Source: SHZL01 sp963784425 (GTDB lineage: Bacteria; Pseudomonadota; Gammaproteobacteria; Xanthomonadales; SZUA-36). Taken from it: a stretch of DNA of 64,000 bases. Each line of letters begins with the position of its first letter. Position 1 is the first letter of the stretch. The translations under genes were made by a program, and so were the position numbers. Shown here one piece after another: positions 7,895-17,371 of this stretch. The notes beneath the pieces were generated by a model. It saw nothing but the letters and a program-made list of their open reading frames with translations. It was not told where the DNA came from and did no database searches. The DNA is taken from NCBI GenBank assembly GCA_963784425.1, contig CAWARM010000002.1:36106-100105 (forward strand). Reading direction: 5' to 3'.

Positions 7895-8542
7895 ATGAAG
7901 ACACTGACGATATCCGCATCGCTGCTGGCCCTGGTTCTGCTGGCCCCGGTCACACTGACACCGGCTGCGGCGTCAGCGGACTATATCCCGGAAACCACCC
8001 AGGAGCCGGTTGAAATCGTGCGCCAGGCCGCCGGCAAAATCCTCGGCGACATGGATCAGAACCGGGAGCAATTCACGGCGCAACCGCAACTGCTGCGGGA
8101 CATGGTGCGTGCGGATCTGCTGCCTCTGCTGGACCTCGAGTATTCTGCACGGCTTATTCTCGGCAAGTCGGCCCGCGCAGCCAGCCAGCAACAAATATCA
8201 GCATTTTCCTCCGCCATGACTGACGTATTGATCAATCGCTATGCCGATGGGCTGCTGGAGTTTCGTTCCAACGACCAACTCGAAGTCATGCCAATGAAGG
8301 GCGACAACAACGACAAGCTGACCCGTGTGCGCACCCGGGTAAAACTGACAAATGGTGGTTTTGCCCCGGTGGACTATGCCTTCCACAAGACCACTGACGG
8401 CTGGAAAGCATTTGACGTAACCGTTGAAGGAATATCCTACGTAATCACGTTTCGCGACCAGATTGTGCCACGCGTGCAGGCAGAAGGGATTGACAAGGTG
8501 ACTGCCGACATCGTTGCCGGAAACCTGAAACTGAATGACTGA
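7895..8542 (+). CDS. mlaC: periplasmic phospholipid-binding protein MlaC
   Basis: 215 residues from ATG 7895. The frame is open from 7868, overlapping the mlaD stop, but MKTLTISASLLALVLLAP is the real signal peptide and a purine-rich GAGGGAAAGAGGA lies just before it. The mature part matches the Ttg2D/MlaC fold with YSARLILGKSAR and FRDQIVP-type segments. It shuttles phospholipid between the outer-membrane MlaA complex and MlaD. Confidence 0.92.
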   Translation: MKTLTISASLLALVLLAPVTLTPAAASADYIPETTQEPVEIVRQAAGKILGDMDQNREQFTAQPQLLRDMVRADLLPLLDLEYSARLILGKSARAASQQQISAFSSAMTDVLINRYADGLLEFRSNDQLEVMPMKGDNNDKLTRVRTRVKLTNGGFAPVDYAFHKTTDGWKAFDVTVEGISYVITFRDQIVPRVQAEGIDKVTADIVAGNLKLND

Positions 8543-8545
8543 AGC

Positions 8546-8878
8546 ATGACACAAGACAGCCAGTTCTCGCTCGACGATGCCGGACGGGCAAGCATTACCG
8601 GCGAGCTAACCCTGGACACGGTGACCAAGGTGTTTCGCCAGGCTGAACAAGCTGCAGCCCGGGGCCAGCACATTGCGGACCTGGACCTTGCCGCGGTCTC
8701 GCGGGTAGATAGCTCAGGGCTGGCTTTGTTGCTTGAATGGCAGTCATTGGCACACCGTGGCGGGCGCATCATGCGCATTCGCAACGCACCACCCGGCTTG
8801 CTGAGCCTCACGCGGTTATGTGAAGCCTCGGACCTGATGGTGTTTGAAGGACGGGCAGCCCAGGCTGCTGCCAGCTAG
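8546..8878 (+). CDS. mlaB: STAS-domain protein MlaB
   Basis: 110 residues, a single STAS domain. The segment RVDSSGLALLLEW around residues 51-63 holds the conserved Asp-Ser-Ser-Gly turn of anti-sigma-antagonist-like folds. As the small cytoplasmic partner of MlaF it supports complex assembly and ATPase activity. It starts three bases after the mlaC stop. Confidence 0.9.
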   Translation: MTQDSQFSLDDAGRASITGELTLDTVTKVFRQAEQAAARGQHIADLDLAAVSRVDSSGLALLLEWQSLAHRGGRIMRIRNAPPGLLSLTRLCEASDLMVFEGRAAQAAAS

Positions 8879-8929
8879 CACACGACAAATTTCGGAAAAA
8901 CACCAAGGAACGACTTAAGATAGCGGCCC

Positions 8930-9700
8930 ATGAACAATCAAATGCACACCCCGCCAGATCAACGCTATTGCCGTATTGGGCTTATCCTCCTGGCGATTGT
9001 TATGCTGGCTGGCTGTGCCGGTCAGCCCGCCAAGCTGACCAAACCGGTGGAAGACCCATGGGAAGCCTCAAACCGCAAAGTTTATGGTTTTAACACCGCG
9101 TTGGACAAAGCAATCCTGAAGCCGATTGCCAAGGGTTACGACGTGATCATGCCCGATGCGCCGCAGCGTGGAGTGCGCAATTTCTTCCGCAACCTGCAGT
9201 GGCCGCGGACTGTCGTCAACCTCCTGCTGCAAGGACGAGTTGAAGATTCGCTCATTTCCACGGGCCGCTTCCTGCTGAACTCGACGCTGGGATTGGCTGG
9301 CTTTTTTGACGTGGCAACAAAGTCAGGCATAGAAGATTTCGACGAAGATTTTGGCCAGACTCTGGCAACCTGGGGCTGGAAGAATAGCCGCTATCTCATG
9401 GTGCCTTTCATCGGGCCTGCAACCATTCGGGACCTCGGTGGCGAAGGACTGGGAAGTTTTGGCATTGCGAGCTATTTGAACCCGACAGCCTACATGATCA
9501 GGGAGCACAACAACTATGTGCCGTTCATCATCGACCTGATATCACTTCGAGCTTCCTTCCTGCCTTATGACAAAGACATTGAGGATGCAGCCGATCCATA
9601 CGCATTCGTCCGCGACGCCTACCTGCAGAACCGTGAATTCGAGATTTATAACGGTGAACCACCGGCGCCCGATTACGACTCCCTGCTGGAAGAACGCTAG
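8930..9700 (+). CDS. mlaA: outer-membrane lipoprotein MlaA (VacJ)
   Basis: 256 residues with a lipoprotein signal ending LAGC (Cys29). The body matches MlaA/VacJ: DPWEASNRKVYGFN, a variant of the family's DP-E--NR-----N opening, then VRNFFRNLQWPRTVVN, FLLNSTLGLAGFFDVA and DFGQTLATWGW. It extracts misplaced phospholipid from the outer leaflet with porin partners. It follows mlaB after 51 bp, so all six Mla components lie together, unlike E. coli where mlaA is elsewhere. Confidence 0.95.
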   Translation: MNNQMHTPPDQRYCRIGLILLAIVMLAGCAGQPAKLTKPVEDPWEASNRKVYGFNTALDKAILKPIAKGYDVIMPDAPQRGVRNFFRNLQWPRTVVNLLLQGRVEDSLISTGRFLLNSTLGLAGFFDVATKSGIEDFDEDFGQTLATWGWKNSRYLMVPFIGPATIRDLGGEGLGSFGIASYLNPTAYMIREHNNYVPFIIDLISLRASFLPYDKDIEDAADPYAFVRDAYLQNREFEIYNGEPPAPDYDSLLEER

Positions 9701-9806
9701 GCCCTTTCCGCACAATCTCCGGCCCCGTGTGCGTGGCCCTCGTGCCTCTTTGCTTCCGGCGGCCTTCCCTTGTTGCGGCGACATCCACCGGCTAAGCTGA
9801 ACCACC

Positions 9807-11687
9807 GTGAATGGTTGCACTGAAAAATTGCGCCCGAGGCTTAGCCCCGCGGCCCTGCCATGGTTTGTGCGGCCGCGGTCCACCCGTCTGCCGTTCGCTT
9901 TGGCGTTGACAGCTCTGCTGGCGGTTGGCCTGTTCACGCTGAGCGCCTGTGATCAAGGTAAAAGCCCGGTGGGCGCGGATGCGAAGCAGAGCGTCTATCG
10001 TCATTCCATGGACAGCGCCCCAACCGACCTCGACCCGGCGCATGCCTCGAACACATACGCCAACTTCCTGGTGGTAAACCTTTACGACACCCTGTACCGC
10101 TACAAGTACCTGGCCCGGCCCTACGAGCTTGAACCCAATCTTGCCGAGGCCTTGCCCCAGGTGTCCTCGGACGGACTGGTGTACACGATTCAGATCAAGC
10201 CGGGGGTTCACTTCATGGACGACGAGGCATTCCCCGGTGGAAAGGGCCGTGAGCTGACCGCCAGGGATTTTGTTTACTCAATCAAGCGGCATTTTGACCC
10301 GGTGACCCGTTCCCAGGCCGCGTGGATATGGCAGAACCGTATCGCCGGCCTGGACGAGTGGAAGGAAAACGGCGCCCATTATGACCAGGATGTTGCGGGT
10401 CTCCGCACGCTGGATGATCACACCATCCAAATTCGCTTGAACGGCCCATTTCCCCAGCTTACGCACACATTGGCGCAAGGCTTTTCCGCTGTTGTCCCGG
10501 CTGAGGCAGTGGCGAAGTATGGCCGGGAACTGGCAATTCACCCGGTAGGTTCCGGGCCTTACCGTTTGCAGCGTTTTGACAGTGCGGGCGCCAGTCTGCT
10601 GCGCAATGCAGGTTTCCGCGCCGAACCCATCGATCTCGCTGCCGAAGGCTATGATCCTTCAATCCAGGGCACTTACGGATTGGAGCGGCTACAAGGCTTG
10701 ATCCCCCCACTGGCGGATCGCATCGAAATCGAATTCATCGCCGAGGATGCGGCCCGCTGGAATGCCTTTTTGGCCGGGCAACTTGATTTTGTAAAAGTGC
10801 CGGTCAGCCAGTTCAGCCGGGTGCTCAAGAGCCGTGACCCACCCCTGCTTGCAGATGACCTGGCTGCCGGCTACAACCTGCTGGCCAACCTGGAATCCGG
10901 TTTTGTGCACACCGATTTCAACATGGCAGACCCGCGTGTGGGCTACCATCCCGACGCGGAACAGGCTGCACGCAATCATGCGCTGCGCTGCGCTGTGATC
11001 AAGTCTTTCGACTGGAAAAAACGCAACGAGATTTTTTACTCGGACATCGGGCGGGTGTTTCCGGGAGTCATTCCTCCTTCAGCACTTGAGTACGATGCTG
11101 ACCAGGACCCGGACTCCATACGCCGCGATACGATTGAAGCAAACCGCCTGCTCAGTGAATCCGGCTGGAGCCCCGGAAACCTGCCGGCATTGGAATACGG
11201 CTTTGTAAGCTCGGTTACCGAGCGCCAGATGTTTGAACAATTCCGCAGCTTCCTGGCTGGCATCAACTACCCGCCGGAGAAAGTTCGACCGCTCATGTTC
11301 GCCAGCTACGGTGACTATTCCAAGGCATTTATCAACCGTGAAGTGATGTTGGCCACTTCATCCTGGGTGATGGACTATCCGGACACCGAAAATATCATGC
11401 AGTTATTTTATGGCCCCAATGCATCACCGGGTTCCAATTCGGCCAATTACGACAACGCCGGGTTCAACCGGCTCTACCGCGAGTCCTCAAGCATGAGCGC
11501 ATCGCCGGAGCGCACTGAACTGTACCGCAGGATGAACCAGATCCTGATCGATGATTGCGTAACCATCAGCGGCATTTCCCGCACCCTGGTGCTGCTGTGG
11601 AACCGACACGTCACCATGCTGCCGGATGTCGAGTTTGTCGGAGGATTCTTCTTTCGCTTTGCCAGCCCGGGCAGGACGGATTCCTAG
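9807..11687 (+). CDS. ABC transporter oligopeptide-binding lipoprotein (SBP_bac_5)
   Basis: 626 residues from GTG 9807. A long basic N-terminus leads to a hydrophobic stretch and the lipobox LSAC near residue 48. The mature part is a family-5 solute-binding protein with YRHSMDSAPTDLDPAHA, VVNLYDTLYRY, PNLAEALPQ and LTARDFVYSIKRHFDP. Family 5 binds peptides, nickel or opines; the neighbouring OppD/OppF-like ATPases make peptides most likely. The stop overlaps the GTG start of the permease gene. Confidence 0.9.
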   Translation: MNGCTEKLRPRLSPAALPWFVRPRSTRLPFALALTALLAVGLFTLSACDQGKSPVGADAKQSVYRHSMDSAPTDLDPAHASNTYANFLVVNLYDTLYRYKYLARPYELEPNLAEALPQVSSDGLVYTIQIKPGVHFMDDEAFPGGKGRELTARDFVYSIKRHFDPVTRSQAAWIWQNRIAGLDEWKENGAHYDQDVAGLRTLDDHTIQIRLNGPFPQLTHTLAQGFSAVVPAEAVAKYGRELAIHPVGSGPYRLQRFDSAGASLLRNAGFRAEPIDLAAEGYDPSIQGTYGLERLQGLIPPLADRIEIEFIAEDAARWNAFLAGQLDFVKVPVSQFSRVLKSRDPPLLADDLAAGYNLLANLESGFVHTDFNMADPRVGYHPDAEQAARNHALRCAVIKSFDWKKRNEIFYSDIGRVFPGVIPPSALEYDADQDPDSIRRDTIEANRLLSESGWSPGNLPALEYGFVSSVTERQMFEQFRSFLAGINYPPEKVRPLMFASYGDYSKAFINREVMLATSSWVMDYPDTENIMQLFYGPNASPGSNSANYDNAGFNRLYRESSSMSASPERTELYRRMNQILIDDCVTISGISRTLVLLWNRHVTMLPDVEFVGGFFFRFASPGRTDS

Positions 11688-12625
11688 TGGCCTTTCTGCT
11701 GCGCAAGCTGGCACACGGCCTGCTGCTGATACTTGGTGTTACCCTGGTCAGTTTCCTGTTGATGGTCTATTTTGGGCCGGATCAAACCTACAACCTGCTG
11801 GGCAAGAGCGCTACTGCCGCGCAGATCCAGGAAATCCACCAGCAACTGGGCTACGACCGCGCTTTCGCCAGCCGCTACATCGACTACCTGCACAACCTGT
11901 TTACCTTGCAACTGGGTGCGTCCAACTCCAATGGCGAGAAAGTCACCGACCTGCTGTGGCGCTCCCTGCCCATAACCCTGGCCTTGATGCTGCCCGGTTT
12001 CATCATCGGCAACCTGCTTGGCGCCGGACTGGGCATGCTCGCCGCATGGCATCGCAACCGGCGGCTGGACCGCTTGATCTCGGGTGTTTCCATCACCGGC
12101 ATGAGTATCAGCTTTCTCATTATTGTCATCGTCCTCCAGATCCTGTTGTGCACGCCGCAGGGCTTGAACCTGTTTCCGGCGCGGGGCTGGCAGGTGAGCG
12201 ACCTGCCCAGCTATCTTTACTACGTGGCGGTTCCCACCCTGTCATTGGTGTTTATTACCCTGGGCTATAACACGCGATTTTTTCGCGCGCTTTTCGTCGA
12301 GGAACTGGGCCGTGAACACATCAGGACGGCCAGGGCTTTTGGCGCCTCACCGACACAGATCATGGGCCGGCATGTGTTGAAAAACAGCCTCCCTGCAGTG
12401 CTTACCCGGGTGCTGTTTTCCATCCCCCTGATTATCGTCACCGGCAGTCTGGTACTGGAAACCTTTTTTGGCGTTCCCGGTGTGGGCAAAGTCACCTTTG
12501 ACGCGATGACCAACGGCGACCAGCCCGTACTGCAAGCGGTCGTGGCCCTGACCGCTGTCCTGTTTGTCGTGATGCAAACACTGGCCGACCTGGCATACCG
12601 GTTGGCAGATCCGAGAGTGGCATGA
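11687..12625 (+). CDS. oligopeptide ABC transporter permease, OppB-like
   Basis: 312 residues from GTG 11687, which overlaps the preceding stop by one base; the frame is open further upstream, but VAFLLRKLAHGLLLILGVTLVSF is the normal OppB N-terminus. Six hydrophobic helices and the EAA-type loop ARAFGASPTQIMGRHVLKNSLP place it in the binding-protein-dependent permease family. VLETFFGVPGVGK is typical for DppB/OppB. Confidence 0.92.
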   Translation: MAFLLRKLAHGLLLILGVTLVSFLLMVYFGPDQTYNLLGKSATAAQIQEIHQQLGYDRAFASRYIDYLHNLFTLQLGASNSNGEKVTDLLWRSLPITLALMLPGFIIGNLLGAGLGMLAAWHRNRRLDRLISGVSITGMSISFLIIVIVLQILLCTPQGLNLFPARGWQVSDLPSYLYYVAVPTLSLVFITLGYNTRFFRALFVEELGREHIRTARAFGASPTQIMGRHVLKNSLPAVLTRVLFSIPLIIVTGSLVLETFFGVPGVGKVTFDAMTNGDQPVLQAVVALTAVLFVVMQTLADLAYRLADPRVA

Positions 12626-13480
12626 ATGCCAGACTTTGAACCTACCCACCGGGTGTGGCAGAAGTTGCGCGCCAATCGCGCCGGGCTGGCGGGATTTGCC
12701 GTAGTCAGCCTGTATGGCCTGATCGCCCTGGCCGTTGCCCTCGGATGGGCAGGTCAGGAGTGGTCGCTGGTTTCAGGCGAACGCTGGGAATCTGCCAGCG
12801 GTGAGCACTGGTTTGGCACCAACCAGCTGGGCCAGGATATTTTCCAGCGGGCGATCTACAGTGTGCGCACGGCATTTGAAATCGGCCTGCTGGTAGCTTT
12901 GACTTCCACCTTGCTGGGGTCTGTTTGCGGTGCGATATCCGGCTGGTTTGCTGATACCTGGGCCGATGACGGGGTGGTGTTCATCACCGGGGTGCTCGAC
13001 TCCATTCCGTTTTACCTGTTTGCCGCCGCCGTGGCATTCGCTTTCCAGGCCAGCGCCTGGGCCATGCAGATCGCCATGGTGGCCACTTTCTGGACCACTA
13101 CCAGCCGTTTGGTGCGAGCTGAAGTGATGCGACTCCGGAACCGTGACTTCGTCCAGTCGGCGCTGGCCATTGGCTTGCCGCCTCACCTGGTCCTGCTGCG
13201 GCACGTTTTGCCCAATACCGGTCACATCCTGCTGGCGCAGGCCGCCATGGTATTTGTTGCCGCCATCAAGACCGAAGTCATCCTCAGTTTCCTCGGCCTG
13301 GGGGTGAAGGATGGGGTCAGCTGGGGACTGATGCTGGCGGAGAGCACACAGGAGGTACTGGTCAGCCAGTTCAACAATCATCTTGCCGCCGCCATTCCCC
13401 TGCTGCTGCTCTTGCTGGGCTTCAACCTCATGATCGATGCACTACAGGATGCGCTCGATCCAAGGCAGGGTTCGGCATGA
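12626..13480 (+). CDS. oligopeptide ABC transporter permease, OppC-like
   Basis: 284 residues, second permease of the transporter. It shows HWFGTNQLGQDIFQRAIYSVRTAFEIG after the first helix, as usual for DppC/OppC, and the EAA loop ALAIGLPPHLVLLRHVLPN. It starts directly after oppB and its end overlaps the next ATPase by four bases. Confidence 0.92.
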   Translation: MPDFEPTHRVWQKLRANRAGLAGFAVVSLYGLIALAVALGWAGQEWSLVSGERWESASGEHWFGTNQLGQDIFQRAIYSVRTAFEIGLLVALTSTLLGSVCGAISGWFADTWADDGVVFITGVLDSIPFYLFAAAVAFAFQASAWAMQIAMVATFWTTTSRLVRAEVMRLRNRDFVQSALAIGLPPHLVLLRHVLPNTGHILLAQAAMVFVAAIKTEVILSFLGLGVKDGVSWGLMLAESTQEVLVSQFNNHLAAAIPLLLLLLGFNLMIDALQDALDPRQGSA

Positions 13481-14502
13481 GACCCGCCGCGGAAAACCCG
13501 GTCCTTGCAGTGCAGGACTTGCGCGTGACGCTTCCATCCCGGCAGGGCAGGCTGGCGGTAGTCGATGGAGTAAGCCTTGAACTCAGGGCCGGGGAAATAC
13601 TGGGCCTGGTGGGTGAGTCGGGTTGTGGGAAATCAATGACTGGAGCTGCCCTGCTGGGCATAGCGCCGGGGCCATCCGGCCAGGTCAGCAGCACCGCCAT
13701 GCGACTGGGTGATCTTGATCTTGCGCAATTGGACGAAAGAGGTTGGCGGCGTATCCGCGGGAGCCGGATCTCAATGGTATTCCAGGAACCCCTGACCGCG
13801 CTGGACCCGGTATTTTCCGTTGGCAACCAGTTGCTGGAGGTGATCCGGCGTCACCGGACGTTCAATCGCCGGCAGGCACGCACGGCTGCCGCCGACATGC
13901 TGGCTTCCGTCGGTTTTGCCGACTGTGACCGGGTCATGCGCTGCTATCCGCACGAACTGTCCGGCGGCCAGCGCCAGCGCGTCCTGATTGCCATGGCCAT
14001 GGTATGCCACCCGCAGGTGCTCGTTGCTGACGAGCCCACGACGGCCCTGGACGTGACCACGCAAGCCCAGATCCTGCACCTGCTCCGCGACCTGGCAAGA
14101 CAGTCAGGCACGGCAGTGCTGTTGATCACGCACGATCTGGCTATCGTAGAGGCAGTCTGCGACCGTGCCATGGTGATGTATTGCGGGCGCATCAGCGAAG
14201 AAGGCCCGACACACGCACTGCTGCAATACCCCCGTCATCCCTATACCGCCGGGCTGTTGGCGGCAATGCCACGGTTGTCGCCGGGGCGGGTTGAGCCGGT
14301 AAAAGGCATACCCGGATCAGTGCCAGCCCCCGGGCAGCGACCCGCAGGCTGCTCCTTCAGCAACCGCTGCGAGCGCGCAGATGATATTTGCCGATCGCAA
14401 GTGCCGGTTCTGCACAGCGCAGACCCCGCAATGCCAGCAACTGTGCACCGTCACGCCTGCCATCATCCTCTGGTTAACCCCATCGGTTCCGCCACGGCAT
14501 GA
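13477..14502 (+). CDS. oligopeptide ABC transporter ATPase, OppD-like
   Basis: 341 residues. Walker A GESGCGKS at 46-53, signature LSGGQRQR, Walker B VLVADEPT and switch His in LLITHDL are intact. The C-terminal oligopeptide/dipeptide extension has PAGCSFSNRCERADDIC, whose Cys residues bind an iron-sulfur cluster in related DppD/OppD proteins (family knowledge). Four-base overlaps with both neighbours. Confidence 0.93.
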   Translation: MRPAAENPVLAVQDLRVTLPSRQGRLAVVDGVSLELRAGEILGLVGESGCGKSMTGAALLGIAPGPSGQVSSTAMRLGDLDLAQLDERGWRRIRGSRISMVFQEPLTALDPVFSVGNQLLEVIRRHRTFNRRQARTAAADMLASVGFADCDRVMRCYPHELSGGQRQRVLIAMAMVCHPQVLVADEPTTALDVTTQAQILHLLRDLARQSGTAVLLITHDLAIVEAVCDRAMVMYCGRISEEGPTHALLQYPRHPYTAGLLAAMPRLSPGRVEPVKGIPGSVPAPGQRPAGCSFSNRCERADDICRSQVPVLHSADPAMPATVHRHACHHPLVNPIGSATA

Positions 14503-15485
14503 ACTCTGATTCCTCTTTGTTGCGCATACGCGAACTGAGCGTAAGCTACGCAGTGCGCCGGCTTCCCGGCTTCAGCCAAAAACGCCTGCAGGCCGTGCGC
14601 GGCGTGAGCCTTGATCTGCATGGCGGCCGTGTATTCGGCCTGGTCGGAGAGTCCGGTTGTGGCAAGACCTCGCTGGCCCGGGCCATCATCCGTCTCGTCA
14701 AGCCGGATTCCGGAACGGTGCATTACCGGGATTTTGACCTCAGCCACGCCGATGCTCCGCGCTTGCGCCAGGCCAGGCGTGAGATTCAATACCTGTTCCA
14801 GGATCCACTGGCGTCCCTGAGCCCCCGCCGCAGCATTTGGCAAACCTTGCTTGAGCCCCTGCTGCATTACCGTATTGGCAGCCCTGCCGGGCATCGCGCC
14901 CGGGTCGGACAGGTGTTGGAGCAAGTAGACCTGTTGGCAGATATCCTGCCCCGCTATCCCCATGAGCTTTCCGGTGGCCAACGCCAGCGCGTGGCCCTCG
15001 CGCGGGCCTTGCTGGCGGAACCGTCCCTGATCATCGCCGATGAACCCATGTCGTCACTGGATGTTTCCGTGCAGGCACGCATGCTTACCCTTTTGCGCAA
15101 AGTGCAAAAGGAGAACGGGCTCGCTTTTCTGTTTATCTCCCACAACCTTGCGGTGGTGCAGCAACTCGCCACGGAAGTGGGCGTCATGTACGCGGGAGAG
15201 TTGGTGGAATACGGACCTGTCGATGCGCTGTTACAAAACCCGGCCCATCCCTACACCCGGACCTTGCTGGATGCGGCATGCAAACCCGGCAATGGTGAGT
15301 TGCCGGTACTACCAGCGGGCACGCCACCAGCGCCGTTGCACCCGGTCCCCGGCTGCCCGTTTCATAATCGTTGTCCGCATGTCATGGAGCATTGTAAGAT
15401 CACACATCCTCACGATAATTTCCTTGCTACGGCCACCGCAACCGGTGGAAAACATATTGCCAGGTGCCATTTATGGAATTCATGA
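14499..15485 (+). CDS. oligopeptide ABC transporter ATPase, OppF-like
   Basis: 328 residues. Second ATPase of the peptide transporter, with Walker A GESGCGKT, signature LSGGQRQR and Walker B LIIADEPMSSLD. The C-terminus has the oligopeptide-transporter motif PGCPFHNRCPH. Its stop codon overlaps the ATG of the next lipoprotein gene (ATGA), suggesting translational coupling. Confidence 0.93.
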   Translation: MNSDSSLLRIRELSVSYAVRRLPGFSQKRLQAVRGVSLDLHGGRVFGLVGESGCGKTSLARAIIRLVKPDSGTVHYRDFDLSHADAPRLRQARREIQYLFQDPLASLSPRRSIWQTLLEPLLHYRIGSPAGHRARVGQVLEQVDLLADILPRYPHELSGGQRQRVALARALLAEPSLIIADEPMSSLDVSVQARMLTLLRKVQKENGLAFLFISHNLAVVQQLATEVGVMYAGELVEYGPVDALLQNPAHPYTRTLLDAACKPGNGELPVLPAGTPPAPLHPVPGCPFHNRCPHVMEHCKITHPHDNFLATATATGGKHIARCHLWNS

Positions 15486-15970
15486 AATTACGTCCCTACA
15501 CACTTATGCTGGTCAGCCTCGCGCTCTGCAGCGCTTGTGCTCCAAACAAGATCAAGGGCAACCCTCCTTTCGTCAGCATCGCATCCGTCACGATGACGGA
15601 TCAGGCCCTGGTCGCCGGTTTTGATGTGCGCAACATCAACGAAGTCGCGATGGCTATTGATTCCGTGGATATCACCATAAGCGCCAAGGGCTCGGAGTTC
15701 TCCCGTTATTCAGGCCCTTACAGCCTGAACATAGATCCGAACACGACGGAAACAATCACCCTGGACAAGCTGCCTGGCGAACAGGCCCGCGGGCAATTGG
15801 CGGACCTGCAAAGCGGGAAAATCGCCAGCCTGCCATTTACCCTGCAAGGCCGCGTTCATACCGCCGAGGACGGCTACCTGGACTTCAAGCACGAGGGCTA
15901 CCTGTACACTGTGCCCGGCAAGCCCGGACAGTTCCGCTCCGCGACGTCACGTACCCGGGAACAGCAGTGA
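15482..15970 (+). CDS. LEA-type-2-like lipoprotein
   Basis: 162 residues from ATG 15482, whose ATGA overlap with the oppF stop fixes the start better than in-frame GTG 15464 or ATG 15473. The signal peptide ends at CSAC, a lipobox-like site with a weak -3 residue. The mature part is an all-beta domain with alternating hydrophobic residues (LVAGFDVRNINEVAMAIDSVDITI), resembling LEA14/WHy desiccation-related domains of gammaproteobacterial lipoproteins. Coupling to the peptide transporter is notable but its role is unknown. Confidence 0.75.
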   Translation: MKLRPYTLMLVSLALCSACAPNKIKGNPPFVSIASVTMTDQALVAGFDVRNINEVAMAIDSVDITISAKGSEFSRYSGPYSLNIDPNTTETITLDKLPGEQARGQLADLQSGKIASLPFTLQGRVHTAEDGYLDFKHEGYLYTVPGKPGQFRSATSRTREQQ

Positions 15971-16029
15971 AAAACACCGACACGGGTTTTGCGCAACCAG
16001 TTGCTTGTTATAGGCAGGGGAAATAGAAC

Positions 16030-16596
16030 ATGCCCATGAAGATCACTTTCGAACTCAGCGATTCCGATCTGGAGCACTTCCGCGAAGTCATGGTCCGCTC
16101 ACGCGAGGCTTCTGCCAGCTTGCCGGATGCCCAGATTATCGACAATGCCCGCAAGTTGCTCTACGAGGTGTGGCATTCCGAGACATCCGACTTCATACGT
16201 GAGCGTATGCACCGGCTTGAAACCATGATCGGCATGGTGGTCGACGAGGGGTGGGCGCTGGAGGAGGAGGACCGGGCCCGGGCGCTGCTGGCCTTGTCGT
16301 ATTTCTCTGAACCGGAAGATTTGATTCCCGACAACATCCCTGGGCTGGGCTTCCTGGATGACGCCATCATGATTGACATGGTGACGGAAGAAATGGAGCA
16401 CGAAATTCACGCCTACCGTGATTTTTGCGTATTTCGCGCAGCGGAGGTAAGCCAGAGTGGCGAGGCGGCCCTGAGCGCAGAACGTTCAGAGTGGCTGGAA
16501 GAGCGCCGTCAGCAACTGCACTCCAGGATGCGCCGGCGGCGCCAGCGCGGCCGCGGAAACAGTGGGGGCAAGGGCTCGTCCTTCTCCCTGTTCTGA
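16030..16596 (+). CDS. DUF1232 (YkvA-like) protein
   Basis: 188 residues. The segment RALLALSYFSEPEDLIPDNIPGLGFLDDAIMID (about 87-118) is the DUF1232 core, normally a short membrane-associated helical hairpin with the P-x-D-L-I-P-D pattern; here the proline is replaced (EPEDLIPD). Both ends are extra: an acidic helical N-terminus and a very basic Arg-rich tail with SGGKGSSFSLF at the end. Function unknown. It is convergent with and abuts the next minus-strand gene. Confidence 0.8.
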   Translation: MPMKITFELSDSDLEHFREVMVRSREASASLPDAQIIDNARKLLYEVWHSETSDFIRERMHRLETMIGMVVDEGWALEEEDRARALLALSYFSEPEDLIPDNIPGLGFLDDAIMIDMVTEEMEHEIHAYRDFCVFRAAEVSQSGEAALSAERSEWLEERRQQLHSRMRRRRQRGRGNSGGKGSSFSLF

Positions 16597-17313
16597 CTAT
16601 TTTTTGGGTTCGGCGGCCGGTACGCGAGCCTCGTAATCGCGCTGCAGCTGTTTCAGCTTCATCACACCATAAGCCACTACCAGCGCCATGAGCACTACCA
16701 GCACTCCGGCGAAGTGTTTCTCGTCGGCATACTCGCCATGACGGTTGCTCGCTGTCGTGGCGATAATAAGCGCAATGATGGCGATATTGATGATCCAGTT
16801 CAGCCACGGCTTAACCACAAAGTTCAAGGTGCCGAAGCCGAGAAGTTGGTACAGGATGAATGGCAGCACCGCGATTGCCGGCAACAACTCTGAGACGCCC
16901 AGGGCGGTATTGATCGACTCAGGTGCCCTGGCATGCAGCAGGGTGCTGTTTGCCAGTTCATGGAACAGGGGCGGAACAGCGCACAAAAAGGGCACTACAG
17001 CCAGCAGTTCAAGCACCAGTGCACCGCTCCACAACCCGACCCGGGACGAAACGTCAGAACCCTCGACCATGGACTGGCTGCCTATGAACAATCCAGCGAC
17101 CACTGCCGAAGCGCAAGCCAGTGTCAGCAATTCAACCGTTATGCCAAAAGCAGTTGGTTCGCCGGTCTTGAGCAGCAAAAGGGCCAGGAAACCCGGAGTG
17201 TAGAACATGACGCGAACCATGCGCGCCCAGACACGGGCATCGCGTACCGGTGGTAATACCGGCAGCGGCTTTCCGTCCGAGCCGATTTTTGATCTTTCTA
17301 CGATTTTGGACAC
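16597..17313 (-). CDS. six-helix membrane protein of unknown function
   Basis: 238 residues. After a hydrophilic N-terminus of about 30 residues there are roughly six hydrophobic helices, including FLALLLLKTGEPTAFGI and NWIINIAIIALIIATTA, and a charged C-terminal tail. The helix-rich layout resembles small integral proteins of the Yip1 type, but I do not recognise a definite family. Its stop directly abuts the DUF1232 stop on the other strand. Confidence 0.7.
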   Translation of the reverse strand: MSKIVERSKIGSDGKPLPVLPPVRDARVWARMVRVMFYTPGFLALLLLKTGEPTAFGITVELLTLACASAVVAGLFIGSQSMVEGSDVSSRVGLWSGALVLELLAVVPFLCAVPPLFHELANSTLLHARAPESINTALGVSELLPAIAVLPFILYQLLGFGTLNFVVKPWLNWIINIAIIALIIATTASNRHGEYADEKHFAGVLVVLMALVVAYGVMKLKQLQRDYEARVPAAEPKK

Positions 17314-17371
17314 GATCTTTCTCCCGTTGCCTGGTTGTAACCGCCCATTGTAGTTCCCATGCCTGTACTTC

